64,000 nt of DNA from Terriglobia bacterium (GTDB taxonomy: Bacteria; Acidobacteriota; Terriglobia; Terriglobales; Acidobacteriaceae): NCBI GenBank assembly GCA_020072645.1, contig JAIQGK010000004.1:272117-336116 (forward strand). The letters are read 5' to 3'. Of the stretch, positions 41,648 through 51,175 are shown piece after piece. The notes under the pieces are model-generated. The model saw nothing but the letters and a program-made list of their open reading frames with translations, did no database searches and had not been told where the DNA came from. Made by a program: the position numbers and the translations under genes. Position 1 is the stretch's first letter. Each line of letters starts with the position of its first letter.

Positions 41648-42289
41648 TTAAGCTGAAACCAGGTGGTGTTTCATCGCAAACTGTACCAGTTCGGCATTTG
41701 TCCTGAGCTTCAGCTGCTCCATCATACGATATTTGTGAAAAGCCACGGTCCGGGTTGCCACGTTCAGTATGGCGCCCACCTCTTTCATGGATTTTCCTTC
41801 AGCCAGAAGCTGAAGCACTTCACGCTGGCGCTCCGTCAGGCGTTCTGATTCGGCAATACATTCATCGCCCTGGCGGACCAGGAAGCCAACAGACTCTTTT
41901 GAGATCGTCGGGGAGAGGTACGTGCCTCCGCGCAGCACAGCGCGAACGGCCACCAGGAGTTCCGACGCCGCACACGTTTTTAGCACATAGCCTGAAGCTT
42001 TGTGACGGAACGCTTCAGCCGCCAGTTCGATGTCCGGATTCATGGTGAGATAAATGATCTTGATGGACGGCATGGCTTCCTTGATCTGTCGTCCAGCATC
42101 GAGGCCATTCAGGATGGGCATGCCAATATCCGCGAGGATGACGTTGGGCTTGAGTTCGGCGGCTGTTTGAACCAGAGTGCGCCCATCGCAGACGGTCCCC
42201 ACTACTTCATATTCCGGTTCCAGCAGTTTCTTGCAGGCTTCGGCTACCAGAATATGGTCATCGGCGATAAGAATCTTTGGCTTTAACAT
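41648..42289 (-). CDS. NarL/FixJ-family response regulator
   Basis: The ATG at 42289 has AAGGAG 5 nt upstream, so a longer frame is rejected. The 213-residue protein has a receiver (LIADDHILVAEACKK, Asp in VILADIGMPILNG, Thr in YLTMNPD, Lys in YVLKTCAASE) and a LuxR-type HTH (LTERQREVLQLLAEGKSMKE, ILNVATRTVAFHKYRMMEQL). It starts 13 bp after the sensor kinase stop, hence they are the cognate pair. It should activate or repress genes when phosphorylated. Confidence 0.92.
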   Translation of the reverse strand: MLKPKILIADDHILVAEACKKLLEPEYEVVGTVCDGRTLVQTAAELKPNVILADIGMPILNGLDAGRQIKEAMPSIKIIYLTMNPDIELAAEAFRHKASGYVLKTCAASELLVAVRAVLRGGTYLSPTISKESVGFLVRQGDECIAESERLTERQREVLQLLAEGKSMKEVGAILNVATRTVAFHKYRMMEQLKLRTNAELVQFAMKHHLVSA

Positions 42290-42302
42290 AGTTACTCCTT
42301 GT

Positions 42303-45300
42303 TTATCCAGCCAGTCCAATGGCTTTCGACTTTGCGTGTCCCAGATCGTTGCTTTCACTTTGCAAAGGGATGATTGCAGTGATTGTGGTTCCCTCGGGAT
42401 CTGAAAGGACAGAAAATGTCCCATTCACCAGCCTCAGCCGTTCCCGCATGCTGATGAGGCCAAGCCCCGGTTCCTGTCGCATGCCCACTTTTGCCGCATC
42501 AAACCCAACCCCATTGTCAGAGACGTTCATGCGGAGTGTCTGGCTGTCCCAGAGCAATTCCACTTTGGCGTGCTTTGCCGTGCTGTGCTTGGCCGTATTG
42601 TTAAGGCACTCCTGCGCTACACGGAAAAGACCCAGACTCACTTCCCGCGGCATGTTGGCCGGTACAGTTCCAATGGCGCAGTCGGTTGCAATATGGTGTT
42701 GCTCGGCGAACTCCTGGCATAAGCGGCGCAAGGCCGCGGGCAGTCCCAGGTAATCGAGCCTGGAGGAGTGCAGTTGGTGTGAGAGTCTTTGCACGTCGCT
42801 TGAAATGTGGTTTGTTTTTTCGAAAAGCTGCGTTAAGGCGCAGTGTCCGCTCGCATCCAACCCCGGCAGACTCTGTTCCAGTTGTTGAATGTCAATGGCC
42901 AGCAGGCCAAGCTTCTGGTTGATGTCGTCATGCAGCTCGCGCGCGATTCTTGCGCGCTCTTCTTCCTGGGCGCGGATGAGCCGCCCGCTGATTTCCGCGC
43001 GCGCCGCCTCCGTTTCCTTTTGCACGGTGATATCGTCGGCGCAACCGATATAGCCGGAGAAAGTCCCGTCTGTCCGGAACCTTGGCACGCCACGGTCCAC
43101 CACCCAGCGGTACTGACCGTCAGCGCGGCGCAGCCGGTATTCCATGGTGAACCGCTCTCTGGCATCAAACGCGGTGGTGTAAACCCCAAGACAGTGCTGC
43201 AGGTCTTCCGGATGGACGCCTCGTAGCCAGCCTTCTCCTACTTCGTCCTCCATCCGGTTTCCGGTGAAATCCAGCCAGCTCTTATTAAAATACGTGCAAA
43301 GCTTGTCCCCTCCTGACATCCACATCAATACCGGCGCCGAGTCTGCCATAAGCCGGAAGCGGGTCTCGCTTTCCTTAAGGTTAAATTCCGCGAGTTTGCG
43401 TAGAGTGACATCCGTATGGCTTACCACGACCCCACCTTGCTTCCCAACCAAAGGAACGGCCGTCATGTGGAACCACTGCTCCTGCGCCGCAGTTTCGGAA
43501 GGGTATTCCATTTCAAACTGGCTGCTGGCTTTGGAGCAGACCTGCTGGAGTCCTTGCAGGGCCATCGGCGCATACTGCGAACCGCTTGCCGTGGCCGCCC
43601 TGCAAATATCAAAGTAGTTGAGACCAGGGCGCAACACCTCGGCCCTGAGTCCGGCGTTCCTGGCGTCCATCAGGGCTGTGGGATTAACGCTAGTGATATT
43701 GCCTTCCAGGTCGAGCACTACAACTAACGAAGGCAACGAAGCCAGGATCGCAGTTTTGAGCCGTTCTGATTGCTCCAGTGCCGCGTTCGTGCGCATCCGT
43801 TCCAGGCCGATCCCGACAATGTTGGCAATCCTTTGTAACTCCGCTAATAAAGTGGCGTCCCAATCCCGCTCTTTTGAAGATGAGAAAAAAAGCACGCCAG
43901 TAACTTTGCCCGCGGCTTTTAGCGGCACTCCGGCAAAGGAGTGGAGCCCAGCCTGGGTAACTGCCGGCACTACGCTGGGGGTTTCACGATGCAACTGGGC
44001 ACGCGTGCGGATGGCGACTGTTTGGCCGTGAAGTAACTGGCTGCTTGCCCACGCGCAGTCTTCCTGCTTCAGCCGCGCCATCCGCAGGGAACTGCCCCGG
44101 ATACTGCGATGATGCAGCAGATGAAACCGGCCCTTATCCTCCAGATATTCGAACAGGCTGATGCAGTCAATCCCGAAAAAATCAATGAACTGTTTAAAGC
44201 CGCGATCGATCGCCGCATTTAGCATCTCCGCCGGAAGATGGAGCAACGTTGCGGCCAGTCCAATCTCCAGGTTCTCCACGGCACGCATACGCGCCAGCTT
44301 GCGTTCCGCGCGCTGGCGCTGAGTGCTGATCTTTAGAAGTGAAGCAATTAACGTTCCTTCCAGGAATACCGCGACGCCTAGTCCGAAAATCTGCCATTTG
44401 TACTGGTTCCATGGGCTGCTTTCCTGACCGATCACAATGCTATTGGTTGGCAGGTTGATGATGCCCCATCGCGCCATTTCCGCTGCATCAAAAACATAAT
44501 GCTGGAATTCGGCAGCCGTAACCGGAATGGACTCGGGCTTTTCACCCTGCAATACGCGCAGGGCGGTTTTTCCCATCATTTGCCCGACCTCACGCATGTC
44601 AATTACGCTGCCGCCCACAACTCCTTTTCCAACTTGTTCTGAAGAGATTCCATAGATAGGTCTGTTGGCTGCTTGCGCTATTTCCGGCAGCACACGCGCG
44701 CTGATGTACTCTTCACCAGTCTTATCGGCTGTTAAATCCAGAAAAAGGATGATTGATTCAGGCCCGAGGGTGGCGACTTTTAACTTCAGTTCATCCACGC
44801 TATTATCTGTAAAATCCACTACCTTGATGTCCGGAAAATTGCTGTTGAATTCCTTCTTTGCCTCGTCCACCTTCAACCGATCATGGCGGGAAGACCCGGC
44901 AACCAACACCACCTGGCGTGTGTCAGGATTCTGGTCCAGGGCCGCCTTGAGAGTCGGTACAAAATTCAGCAGGACTTGAACAGAAACTCCCGTATGCACT
45001 GGGCCCGGGGAAGGCAACGCAGAATCGATCAGCAGGGAAACGATGGAAGCCTGCGGGAATAGACGCGGCCCTTGCTTTTCAGCAAATGCAAGCGGCTGGT
45101 CGCCGATGGTGATGATGACGTCAAATCTCTGGTGGCTGTACTTTGCCTCAAGGAAAGCTGCAATCCTGGTTTCATTTTCTCCCGTGTGGGCGAAAAGATA
45201 CGGGTCCAGATACTCAACATCAAAATGGACAGGACGATCAATGCCCGCCTGAATTTCAGATCGTGCTTCATCGATCACCGTCGCAATGCCCGGCTGGTCC

Positions 45301-45425
45301 GGATCCACTGAAGTAATAAACAAAATCCCGAACTGGTCCCGGGGCTCCGCGGGTTCTGAGGCAGGGCGGAGGCCGAGCATAAACATCATTAACACGGCAA
45401 GACTAAGTGGCCGAAAAAACATCAT
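42303..45425 (-). CDS. Sensor histidine kinase with periplasmic ABC-substrate-binding-like sensor
   Basis: The 1040-residue protein has a signal-like N-terminus ([12 protein letters not shown]). Residues ~30-325 resemble the ABC_sub_bind periplasmic-binding fold ([50 protein letters not shown]). A membrane helix lies near 350 ([18 protein letters not shown]). A GAF domain follows at ~390-555 ([20 protein letters not shown]), then two PAS domains (~570-700 and ~705-825, the second with [20 protein letters not shown]). The HisKA_3 phospho-acceptor is in [20 protein letters not shown], and the ATPase has VSDNGVGFD. It forms a two-component system with the downstream NarL regulator. The ligand is unknown. 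Confidence 0.9.
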   Translation of the reverse strand: MMFFRPLSLAVLMMFMLGLRPASEPAEPRDQFGILFITSVDPDQPGIATVIDEARSEIQAGIDRPVHFDVEYLDPYLFAHTGENETRIAAFLEAKYSHQRFDVIITIGDQPLAFAEKQGPRLFPQASIVSLLIDSALPSPGPVHTGVSVQVLLNFVPTLKAALDQNPDTRQVVLVAGSSRHDRLKVDEAKKEFNSNFPDIKVVDFTDNSVDELKLKVATLGPESIILFLDLTADKTGEEYISARVLPEIAQAANRPIYGISSEQVGKGVVGGSVIDMREVGQMMGKTALRVLQGEKPESIPVTAAEFQHYVFDAAEMARWGIINLPTNSIVIGQESSPWNQYKWQIFGLGVAVFLEGTLIASLLKISTQRQRAERKLARMRAVENLEIGLAATLLHLPAEMLNAAIDRGFKQFIDFFGIDCISLFEYLEDKGRFHLLHHRSIRGSSLRMARLKQEDCAWASSQLLHGQTVAIRTRAQLHRETPSVVPAVTQAGLHSFAGVPLKAAGKVTGVLFFSSSKERDWDATLLAELQRIANIVGIGLERMRTNAALEQSERLKTAILASLPSLVVVLDLEGNITSVNPTALMDARNAGLRAEVLRPGLNYFDICRAATASGSQYAPMALQGLQQVCSKASSQFEMEYPSETAAQEQWFHMTAVPLVGKQGGVVVSHTDVTLRKLAEFNLKESETRFRLMADSAPVLMWMSGGDKLCTYFNKSWLDFTGNRMEDEVGEGWLRGVHPEDLQHCLGVYTTAFDARERFTMEYRLRRADGQYRWVVDRGVPRFRTDGTFSGYIGCADDITVQKETEAARAEISGRLIRAQEEERARIARELHDDINQKLGLLAIDIQQLEQSLPGLDASGHCALTQLFEKTNHISSDVQRLSHQLHSSRLDYLGLPAALRRLCQEFAEQHHIATDCAIGTVPANMPREVSLGLFRVAQECLNNTAKHSTAKHAKVELLWDSQTLRMNVSDNGVGFDAAKVGMRQEPGLGLISMRERLRLVNGTFSVLSDPEGTTITAIIPLQSESNDLGHAKSKAIGLAG

Positions 45426-45779
45426 TTTTACTCAGTTCAAGGACAGTTGATTAGCTTGTGGGCCCAGCCGGCATGCGAGTCCGTTCACGAATGCAGACTC
45501 ATCAAAGGAACTTGTACTCCTTTCGTCCCCTGGTGCACCGTGATGCTCGTCACACACTTGTGAGGCGGCTTTTCTCCCCAACTGATTGCGGAAAAAGGAG
45601 TTGGAATGCGCCCATCAGCTCAATTTCGCCCGTTCTCGCGTATTTGGTAGAAATTCACGACTTTTCTGGTTGTGGGCTGGGTTGAGATGATCTGGCAATT
45701 TTGCCAGTTCTGCCGCCGCTGCAATCGGGTTAGTTTCTTCAGCACAGGCGCGATTAGCGATGGTGGAAAAGAGGATGTG
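45426..45779. promoter_or_regulatory. 354-bp divergent region with a 16-bp palindrome
   Basis: The divergent spacer between the sensor kinase and an ECF sigma factor has a perfect palindrome CTGGCAA-TT-TTGCCAG at 45692-45707, about 72 bp before the sigma factor start. This looks like a dimeric regulator site. No coding frame is supported. Confidence 0.45.
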
Positions 45780-46376
45780 ATGAAAACGGCGGAAAGCAAC
45801 AGCGATCAACGAATACCGGAAAAGACAATCGTGGCACAAGCGCAGCAGGGTAATGAGGAGGCGTTTCAACTCTTGTACCATCGGTACAAAAGCTACGTTT
45901 CTGGCCAGTGCCGTCGTCTGGGCTGTAATCGCGAATTGGCCGAAGAACTTACCCAGGAGGTGTTCATTCAGTTATGGGAAAAGCTGGCTGACTTCCAGGG
46001 GCGTTCAGCATTCAGGACGTGGCTGCATCGGATCGCGGTAAACATCATTTTCCGCCATTTTCGCAAGAATAAGCGCAATTTCCTACAGCTGGAGATCACA
46101 TCCCCGTCAGGCGAGAGCACCGATCTTTCTGACCGGGTTTTTGGCAAGCCGTGCGGCCTGGACGACCGTATTTTCATCTCGCAGATCCTGTCTAGCCTGT
46201 CATCAACCGATCGAAGTCTCATCATGCTTCATACCGCCGGATTCAAGCACAAGGAGATTGCCCGCATGCTCAAGATCTCCGGTTCTACCAGCCGCTCCCA
46301 GTTGTTTCGTGCACGGGCCAGGATGCAAAGACAACATTTTGGTCTGCAACAAAATCCAGCACAGATTGCGGCGTAA
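45780..46376 (+). CDS. ECF RNA polymerase sigma factor
   Basis: The ATG at 45780 has GAGG 7 nt upstream; the longer frame has a non-homologous N-terminus. The 198-residue protein has region 2 (FQLLYHRYKSYVSGQCRRLG, ELAEELTQEVFIQLWEKLAD, FRTWLHRIAVNIIFRHFRKN) and region 4 (LIMLHTAGFKHKEIARMLKI, SRSQLFRARARMQ). Region 3 is absent, as in all ECFs. No anti-sigma factor is next to it; the next gene, 228 bp on, is an exported OmpA-type protein and may be a target. The promoter region holds a perfect palindrome. Confidence 0.9.
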   Translation: MKTAESNSDQRIPEKTIVAQAQQGNEEAFQLLYHRYKSYVSGQCRRLGCNRELAEELTQEVFIQLWEKLADFQGRSAFRTWLHRIAVNIIFRHFRKNKRNFLQLEITSPSGESTDLSDRVFGKPCGLDDRIFISQILSSLSSTDRSLIMLHTAGFKHKEIARMLKISGSTSRSQLFRARARMQRQHFGLQQNPAQIAA

Positions 46377-46603
46377 AAGATCATCGCGGCAGATGTTCAA
46401 TGAAGGCAATGAATCCGGCTTACAGGAACTCCCTTTCCAGATTTGACGTTCAGGCGAACTAGTATTTTTGCCAGTTTCATCCATCCATTCTTAGTCCCAT
46501 GATTGAAGCTGAAAAGTGGGAACCAGAAAGCAATCATTCAGTTTTTTGAAAACCTGGCGGCGACAAAAAGATTGGCGCCATGACAGGTTCGAGGAGGAAA
46601 GAG

Positions 46604-48340
46604 ATGTACCGTAAAATTATGAGTCGCTTCGTTATTATCGCGGCACTTCTTGCGCTCGGCGTTAGCATCGCATCAGCGCAGGATGCATCCATAAAGGTGA
46701 GGGTAAGTCCACCGGAAGCCTACATTTTTGTGGATGGGCAGCCTTTTGCGCACCGCAGCCAAACCATCAATCTCTCCGCTGGTGAGCACACCATCGGTGT
46801 TTACAACTACGGCTTTGTGCCGCAGGTACAAACAGTAACGCTGCAAGCGGGCCGCAATCCGGAAATCGTTGCGCGGCTGCAGGCAGTACCGGGATCTGTA
46901 AGCGGTCCGTGGGGACGCATTCAGATTGAGGGCAATGTAAACGACAAAGCCGCTGTATTCATTAATGGTGTGAAGCCGGAATATTTCGTTGGCCACATCG
47001 ATGAAATGAACAATGAGAAGCTCGCCACGCAGAAACTCGTTCTGCCGGTGGGGACCTATGAGTTGTTCCTGGTGAATCCAAAGGAAACCGAGCCGTTCTT
47101 TACCGACAAGATTGAAGTGCTGGCAAACCAGCGCCTGGTAATCGACATCGGAGACAAGACGCACAAATACCACAACTGGGACAAAGCCGGACACAAGGCT
47201 TCACTGAACCGCTTCCATACTGGCGCAAACTCGGCCAGCATCGCCGTTGCCCCGGTCACCGGCAATTTCACCGCAAACAAGATTGACATCCAATGCGGCG
47301 AAACCGTTACGCTGAGCTGGAATTCAACTGAAGCCGCCGAAGTTGGCATCGCAGCATCACCGATGCAAGCAGTGCCGGCCTCCGGAGAGCGGGTTGATTC
47401 TCCGACCCAGACCACAACCTATACGTTCCAGGCGAAGGGTCCTGGCGGAATCGTCACGCAGGCAGCCACTGTGCATGTTGACCCCAACGTGCAGACTGCT
47501 CTGACGGCGAATCCAACTGAAGTCCACTATCGCAAGATCGATGACAAAGTCATCGTTCCCGGAACGTCAACTCTGGCGTGGACCACGACGAACGCGCAGA
47601 CGGCTGCCATCAATCCACTGGGCGCGGTTGCGACCAATGGAGAGAAGGCAGTGCCGGCGGATCCCAAACAGACCAACATCGGTCCTGTGGACGAGATGGC
47701 CATGTACGTACTCACGGCCACCAACAATTGCGGCGGTCTGGATAAAACTCTGGCTGCAGTTCATATCACCGGCACCATTGAGCCTCTGCCCGTGGTTCCG
47801 CTAGCCAGCGTCTTCTTCCCCACGGCTTATCCCACGGAAAAGCATCCGGAAATTGGCCTGCTCAATGGCGAGAAATCGCTACTGGACGGTGCGGTAGCCG
47901 GTTACAAGAAGTTCCTGGAATACGATCCTGACACCAAACTGAAAATCATCGCGAATACTGACCCCCGCAGCTCCGATGACTTCAATATGGCGCTTAGCCT
48001 GCGGCGCGCTAACATCGTGAAAGCCGCCCTGGTATCTCTTGGCGTAGATGAAAGCAAGATTGTTATCGAAGCCCTGGGAGAAAACCAGCAACTAGACAAG
48101 GCTGCTGTGAAAGCCCTGGAAGAAAAGAACGGCTTGAACCGTCGGGTTACAACCGCATTGGTTCTGGCTTACAACCGTCGCGCGGACCTCGTCATGGTTC
48201 CAACAGAGAAGCCTGCGCAGACGTCTGAAGTAAAGCTGCCCAAAAATAAAATTATTGAGAGCAGCAAGTTCAAGGGTCTCCGGACCGTTGAAAAAGCGAG
48301 CGCTGTCGTAGCTGAAACCGCTGCCGCGGGTCAGCAATAG
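46604..48340 (+). CDS. PEGA/OmpA-type envelope protein
   Basis: GGAGG precedes the ATG at 46604, and MSRFVIIAALLALGVSIASA gives a signal peptide. Residues ~27-95 form a PEGA domain (IKVRVSPPEAYIFVDGQPFA, HTIGVYNYGFVPQVQTVTL). Residues ~100-185 form another PEGA-like segment (INGVKPEYFVGH). Residues ~215-390 have Ig-like repeats with CGETVTLSWNSTEAAEV and STLAWTTTNAQTAAI. A C-terminal OmpA-like domain (~410-540) has LKIIANTDPRSSDDFNMALS, RRANIVKAALVSLGVDESKI and ALGENQ, normally binding peptidoglycan. GHTD is replaced by ANTD. It likely links wall and surface. A strong terminator follows. Confidence 0.85.
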   Translation: MYRKIMSRFVIIAALLALGVSIASAQDASIKVRVSPPEAYIFVDGQPFAHRSQTINLSAGEHTIGVYNYGFVPQVQTVTLQAGRNPEIVARLQAVPGSVSGPWGRIQIEGNVNDKAAVFINGVKPEYFVGHIDEMNNEKLATQKLVLPVGTYELFLVNPKETEPFFTDKIEVLANQRLVIDIGDKTHKYHNWDKAGHKASLNRFHTGANSASIAVAPVTGNFTANKIDIQCGETVTLSWNSTEAAEVGIAASPMQAVPASGERVDSPTQTTTYTFQAKGPGGIVTQAATVHVDPNVQTALTANPTEVHYRKIDDKVIVPGTSTLAWTTTNAQTAAINPLGAVATNGEKAVPADPKQTNIGPVDEMAMYVLTATNNCGGLDKTLAAVHITGTIEPLPVVPLASVFFPTAYPTEKHPEIGLLNGEKSLLDGAVAGYKKFLEYDPDTKLKIIANTDPRSSDDFNMALSLRRANIVKAALVSLGVDESKIVIEALGENQQLDKAAVKALEEKNGLNRRVTTALVLAYNRRADLVMVPTEKPAQTSEVKLPKNKIIESSKFKGLRTVEKASAVVAETAAAGQQ

Positions 48341-48353
48341 CGACTCATCGACA

Positions 48354-48397
48354 ATGGCCTTCCTCCATCGCTAGGTGGAGGAAGGCCATTTCGTTTT
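48354..48397 (+). terminator. Strong intrinsic terminator after the OmpA-type gene
   Basis: A 14-bp perfect stem, ATGGCCTTCCTCCA (48354-48367) with TGGAGGAAGGCCAT (48376-48389), 8-nt loop, then TTCGTTTTT. Confidence 0.9.
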
Positions 48398-48420
48398 TCA
48401 CCCGTGGACGCCAGGGATTT

Positions 48421-48582
48421 GAGACATCCCCGCCGAGACATCCCCGCCGAGACATCCCCGCCGAGACATCCCCGCCGAGACATCCCCGCCGAGACATCCC
48501 CGCCGAGACATCCCCGCCGAGACATCCCCGCCGAAACATCGAGACATCCCCGCCGAAACATCCCCGCCGAAACATCCCCGCA
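48421..48582. repeat. Tandem array of a 14-bp unit (11 full copies plus one partial)
   Basis: The unit is GAGACATCCCCGCC. Eight exact copies run 48421-48532, then a truncated GAAACATC (48533-48540), then GAGACATCCCCGCC (48541-48554), GAAACATCCCCGCC (48555-48568) and GAAACATCCCCGCA (48569-48582). The unit is not a multiple of three, so any translation cycles through three phases; open frames on both strands are a by-product. There are no spacers, so it is not CRISPR. It lies between the OmpA terminator and a membrane protein gene. Confidence 0.95.
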
Positions 48583-48712
48583 GAAGAACTTGTATGCAAT
48601 TCTTTCTGTCAGTTTTGCCAGTAGCAGCCCGTTGCTGCAGTTTCTAAGCTTAGGTCAATGTCAGAGCAGCACTCAAGAGCGGGCGGAGCTGCGCAGGAGA
48701 AGAGGTAATCCG

Positions 48713-49159
48713 TTGAACGACATATGGCAAAGAGTGGTCGATAATCTCTTCGGGCGTTTAGATGGCCCGCTTCACTTCCGGTTCATCATGCAGCCCGTGA
48801 TGGCGATGCTCCTGGCGATGATTGGCGGGATCAAGGATGCAAAGCTCGGCAACCCGCCATATCTCTGGGGCATGTTTTCGGGCTCTCAGCATCGCAAAGA
48901 GTTTTTACAGGACGGCTGGAAGCATGCCGGCAGGATCTTCATTCTCGCGACCGTGCTGGAACTCATCTACCAGCCACTCGTTCTGCATGCGTTTTATCCG
49001 GGAGAAATGCTGATTGTCGCGTTTGTGCTGGCGATTGTGCCTTACGTTCTGGTACGCGGGCCGACGAATCGCATTGCGCATCTCTTTATTAAAAACGCGA
49101 ACAAGGCTGCTTCCGCTCCAGCCGGGGTTGGTAGCCGGGTAAAGCGGAAACCTGCTTAA
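48713..49159 (+). CDS. Small membrane protein, 148 aa (hypothetical)
   Basis: The TTG at 48713 with AGAGG upstream gives LNDIWQRVVDNLFGRLDGPL as the first residues, followed by FRFIMQPVMAMLLAMIGGIK, a loop (NPPYLWGMFSGSQHRKEF), then helices GRIFILATVLELIYQPLVLH and MLIVAFVLAIVPYVLVRGPT. Three or four membrane segments are likely, ending in a basic tail. I recognise it as a conserved hypothetical of soil bacteria but cannot name a function. The longer frame through the 14-bp repeat array is rejected because the repeat translates to a low-complexity artefact. Confidence 0.7.
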   Translation: MNDIWQRVVDNLFGRLDGPLHFRFIMQPVMAMLLAMIGGIKDAKLGNPPYLWGMFSGSQHRKEFLQDGWKHAGRIFILATVLELIYQPLVLHAFYPGEMLIVAFVLAIVPYVLVRGPTNRIAHLFIKNANKAASAPAGVGSRVKRKPA

Positions 49160-49181
49160 AGAAACTTTTGCTCCGCCAGCC

Positions 49182-50027
49182 CTAGCCTTTCTTCTTCGGC
49201 TTCATCATTTGCCACTGCTCTTCCGTCAGCATATCGCCCATATGCCCGAACTCGCTTGCGCCTTTGAGTTGCTCGCCGCCGTCCATAACGATTTGTTCTC
49301 CGTTCACGTAGCCTGATCGGTCGCTCAGCACAAAGGCCGCCAGGTCGGCCAGCTCTTCATGCGTGCCAAAACGTCCCAGAGGATTTTTCTTCTTTGCGAT
49401 TTCTTCCAGGGATTTCACGGGCATCAACCGCGAGAATGCGCCTTCTGTCGGGACCGGACCGGGCGCGATGGCGTTAAATCGAATTCCGTATTTCCCCCAC
49501 TCCACCGCGAGGCTGCGCGTCATGTTCAACACGCCCGCCTTGGCCACCGACGAAGGCACCACATAAGGCGAGCCCCACTGGGCGTACGTGGTGGTGATGC
49601 TCAGGACGCTGGCTTTGCGCTTTTCTTTGATCCACCGCTTGCCGCACGCCATGGTGCAATGAAGCGTGCCCATGAGCACGATTCCGATCACAGCTTCAAA
49701 CGCTCCAATGGAAAGCTCTTCTGTGCGGCAGAGAAAATTACCGGCAGCGTTGTTCACCAGCGCGTCCAGCGGCCCATCTTGCCAGATCTCGTCGATCATG
49801 GCATTGACTCGCTGATTATCGCGAACATCGCAGGAAAACGTCTTCACCGTCCCGCCAGTAGCTTTGCTTAGCTCATCGGCGGCTTCCGTAAGCACGTCTT
49901 CGCGCCGTCCGCAGATGTATAGCGATGCGCCCAGTTCAAGGAAGCGTTTGCCCATGCTCTTGCCCAGGCCGGTTGCCCCGCCGGTGACCAGAATTCTCTT
50001 GCCTGCGAGTAAGTTCTTTTCAAACAC
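49182..50027 (-). CDS. 2,4-dienoyl-CoA reductase-like SDR
   Basis: The 281-residue short-chain dehydrogenase has the NADP-binding GGATGLGKSMGKRF, NNAAGNF and the distinctive SSVAKAGVLNMTRSLAVEWG followed by FNAIAPGPVPTEGAFSRL. The classical Tyr-x3-Lys is altered: the Tyr position is Ser, and GPxPTxGAFSRL is typical of mammalian-type 2,4-dienoyl-CoA reductases (DECR). It would reduce the 2,4-double-bond intermediate of unsaturated fatty-acyl-CoA oxidation with NADPH. It is 107 bp downstream of a short CoA transferase on the same strand, in line with an acyl-CoA role. Confidence 0.85.
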   Translation of the reverse strand: MFEKNLLAGKRILVTGGATGLGKSMGKRFLELGASLYICGRREDVLTEAADELSKATGGTVKTFSCDVRDNQRVNAMIDEIWQDGPLDALVNNAAGNFLCRTEELSIGAFEAVIGIVLMGTLHCTMACGKRWIKEKRKASVLSITTTYAQWGSPYVVPSSVAKAGVLNMTRSLAVEWGKYGIRFNAIAPGPVPTEGAFSRLMPVKSLEEIAKKKNPLGRFGTHEELADLAAFVLSDRSGYVNGEQIVMDGGEQLKGASEFGHMGDMLTEEQWQMMKPKKKG

Positions 50028-50133
50028 AGGTGTTTGTCCTTCTTCTTAATAGAGTGTCGAAACATCGTACATGGCAGATGGGCTTACTTGCCAGCGCGAC
50101 GACCCGGCCGCGGACGCTGCGAATACCAAACTT

Positions 50134-50988
50134 TCATCCTGCCTCTCGCACCGCGACCAGCGGCAGGTCGAGTTCCGCCGCCCATTTTTCCCAGGACGCG
50201 GCTTTGCGTTGGAGAAAGATGCGTTCAAGTGCTGTGCGGTCCGCTTTCTTGAGGCCAAGTTCAGACAGCAGCTTTTGCGCAAAATGCGGCTCCAGCGCCG
50301 CTACGGCAATCCATCCATCGTTGGTCCGATAAAAACCATAAAGCGGGTACGCTCCTCCCAGCAATCCGTTGGACGTTGTAAGACCGGCTTTGAGCGGCAT
50401 CGCCAGATCGCGCGCGCATTCATGAAGGGAAACCCACGCGCAGCCTGCCTCGCCTTTGCGCGCCGATCGATTCAGAAGCGCCAGCGCCATGCTTACAGCC
50501 CTTTCAGCACCCGCAAGGTCGATAAACAAAGTTGGCGGCATCTGCGGCGGCCGCACCAGCCCCAAATCACACTGATAGGTCAGATCGTGGCCGGTACGCT
50601 CCTGGTGTGGAGCAGGGTATCCAATGATCCCTACAAAACACAGCTTGGGATGGCGAGCATGCAGACTTTCCCAATCCAGCCGCAGCCTCTGCAATGCCGA
50701 CGGACGAAATGACGCGAGCAACAAGTCCGCCTTCGCCAGCAAATCATCCAGCTCTGCGCGTCCTTCCGGAGATTTAAGATCCAGGCGCAATACCGTTTGC
50801 CCTTGGCAGAGCGATTCGTACAATGCTGGCGCAGCGATCTTGGTGGCGTCTCCAGTCGGTGGCTCGACTTTAGTGACCTCAGCCCCAAGCTTGGTCAGGC
50901 GCGCCGCTGTCACAGGCCCGGGAACATTCAGCGCCAGGCTTACGATCTTTACTCCCTGCAAGAGAGTCGTATTATCACTCGTGGTCAT
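50134..50988 (-). CDS. Short CaiB/BaiF-family (class III) CoA transferase
   Basis: The 284-residue protein starts TLLQGVKIVSLALNVPGPVT and has LTKLGAEVTKVEPPTGD, VLRLDLKSPEGR, the catalytic Asp in ERTGHDLTYQCDLG and PLYGFYRTNDGWIAVAALEP. Typical members are 360-400 residues; this one stops at LPLVAVREAG, just before the usual C-terminal return strand, so it is a short form or truncated. It would move CoA between carboxylic acids or racemise acyl-CoAs. It lies upstream of the dienoyl-CoA reductase-like gene. Function could be reduced if the missing end is needed. Confidence 0.75.
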   Translation of the reverse strand: MTTSDNTTLLQGVKIVSLALNVPGPVTAARLTKLGAEVTKVEPPTGDATKIAAPALYESLCQGQTVLRLDLKSPEGRAELDDLLAKADLLLASFRPSALQRLRLDWESLHARHPKLCFVGIIGYPAPHQERTGHDLTYQCDLGLVRPPQMPPTLFIDLAGAERAVSMALALLNRSARKGEAGCAWVSLHECARDLAMPLKAGLTTSNGLLGGAYPLYGFYRTNDGWIAVAALEPHFAQKLLSELGLKKADRTALERIFLQRKAASWEKWAAELDLPLVAVREAG

Positions 50989-51126
50989 GCTGTACTTTCT
51001 CCCTGAGTCTCAAGCGAAGCAAAAGATTGCAATGATCATAGAAACAGAATCGGAGCTGCAATGAAAACGCTATTTGTTCCTACGCATTTTTAAGGTAACA
51101 GTAGGGTACCCTCGCTCTCGGGTTGT

Positions 51127-51155
51127 AAAAAAGCCCGGATTGCTCCGGGCTTTGC
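51127..51155 (-). terminator. Intrinsic terminator of the M16 peptidase pair
   Basis: AAAGCCCGGA (51130-51139) pairs with TCCGGGCTTT (51144-51153), loop TTGC. Read on the minus strand it is followed by six T (A-run 51127-51132 on the plus strand), right after the M16 stop at 51176. Confidence 0.88.
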
Positions 51156-51175
51156 CTGGGGGAGGGCAGTTCGAC

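Larger units (their letters stand above)
48341..48712. other. 372-bp spacer: terminator, 14-bp array, then promoter
   Basis: After the terminator and tandem array, 48583-48712 has no gene and presumably carries the promoter of the small membrane protein; AGAGG (48702-48706) is the likely ribosome site for the TTG at 48713. Confidence 0.45.

Noticed and set aside
45691-45712. Sigma-54 promoter (TGGCA...TTGC)
   Set aside because: The GG-to-GC distance is 7 nt instead of the required 10; better read as a palindrome.
48421-48582. CRISPR array
   Set aside because: Units are 14 bp and directly adjacent, without spacers; no cas genes nearby.
48331-48599. Minus-strand frames encoding GGDVSAGMSRRGCL-type repeats
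   Set aside because: They are only translations of the 14-bp tandem repeat; no ribosome site or conserved flanks.
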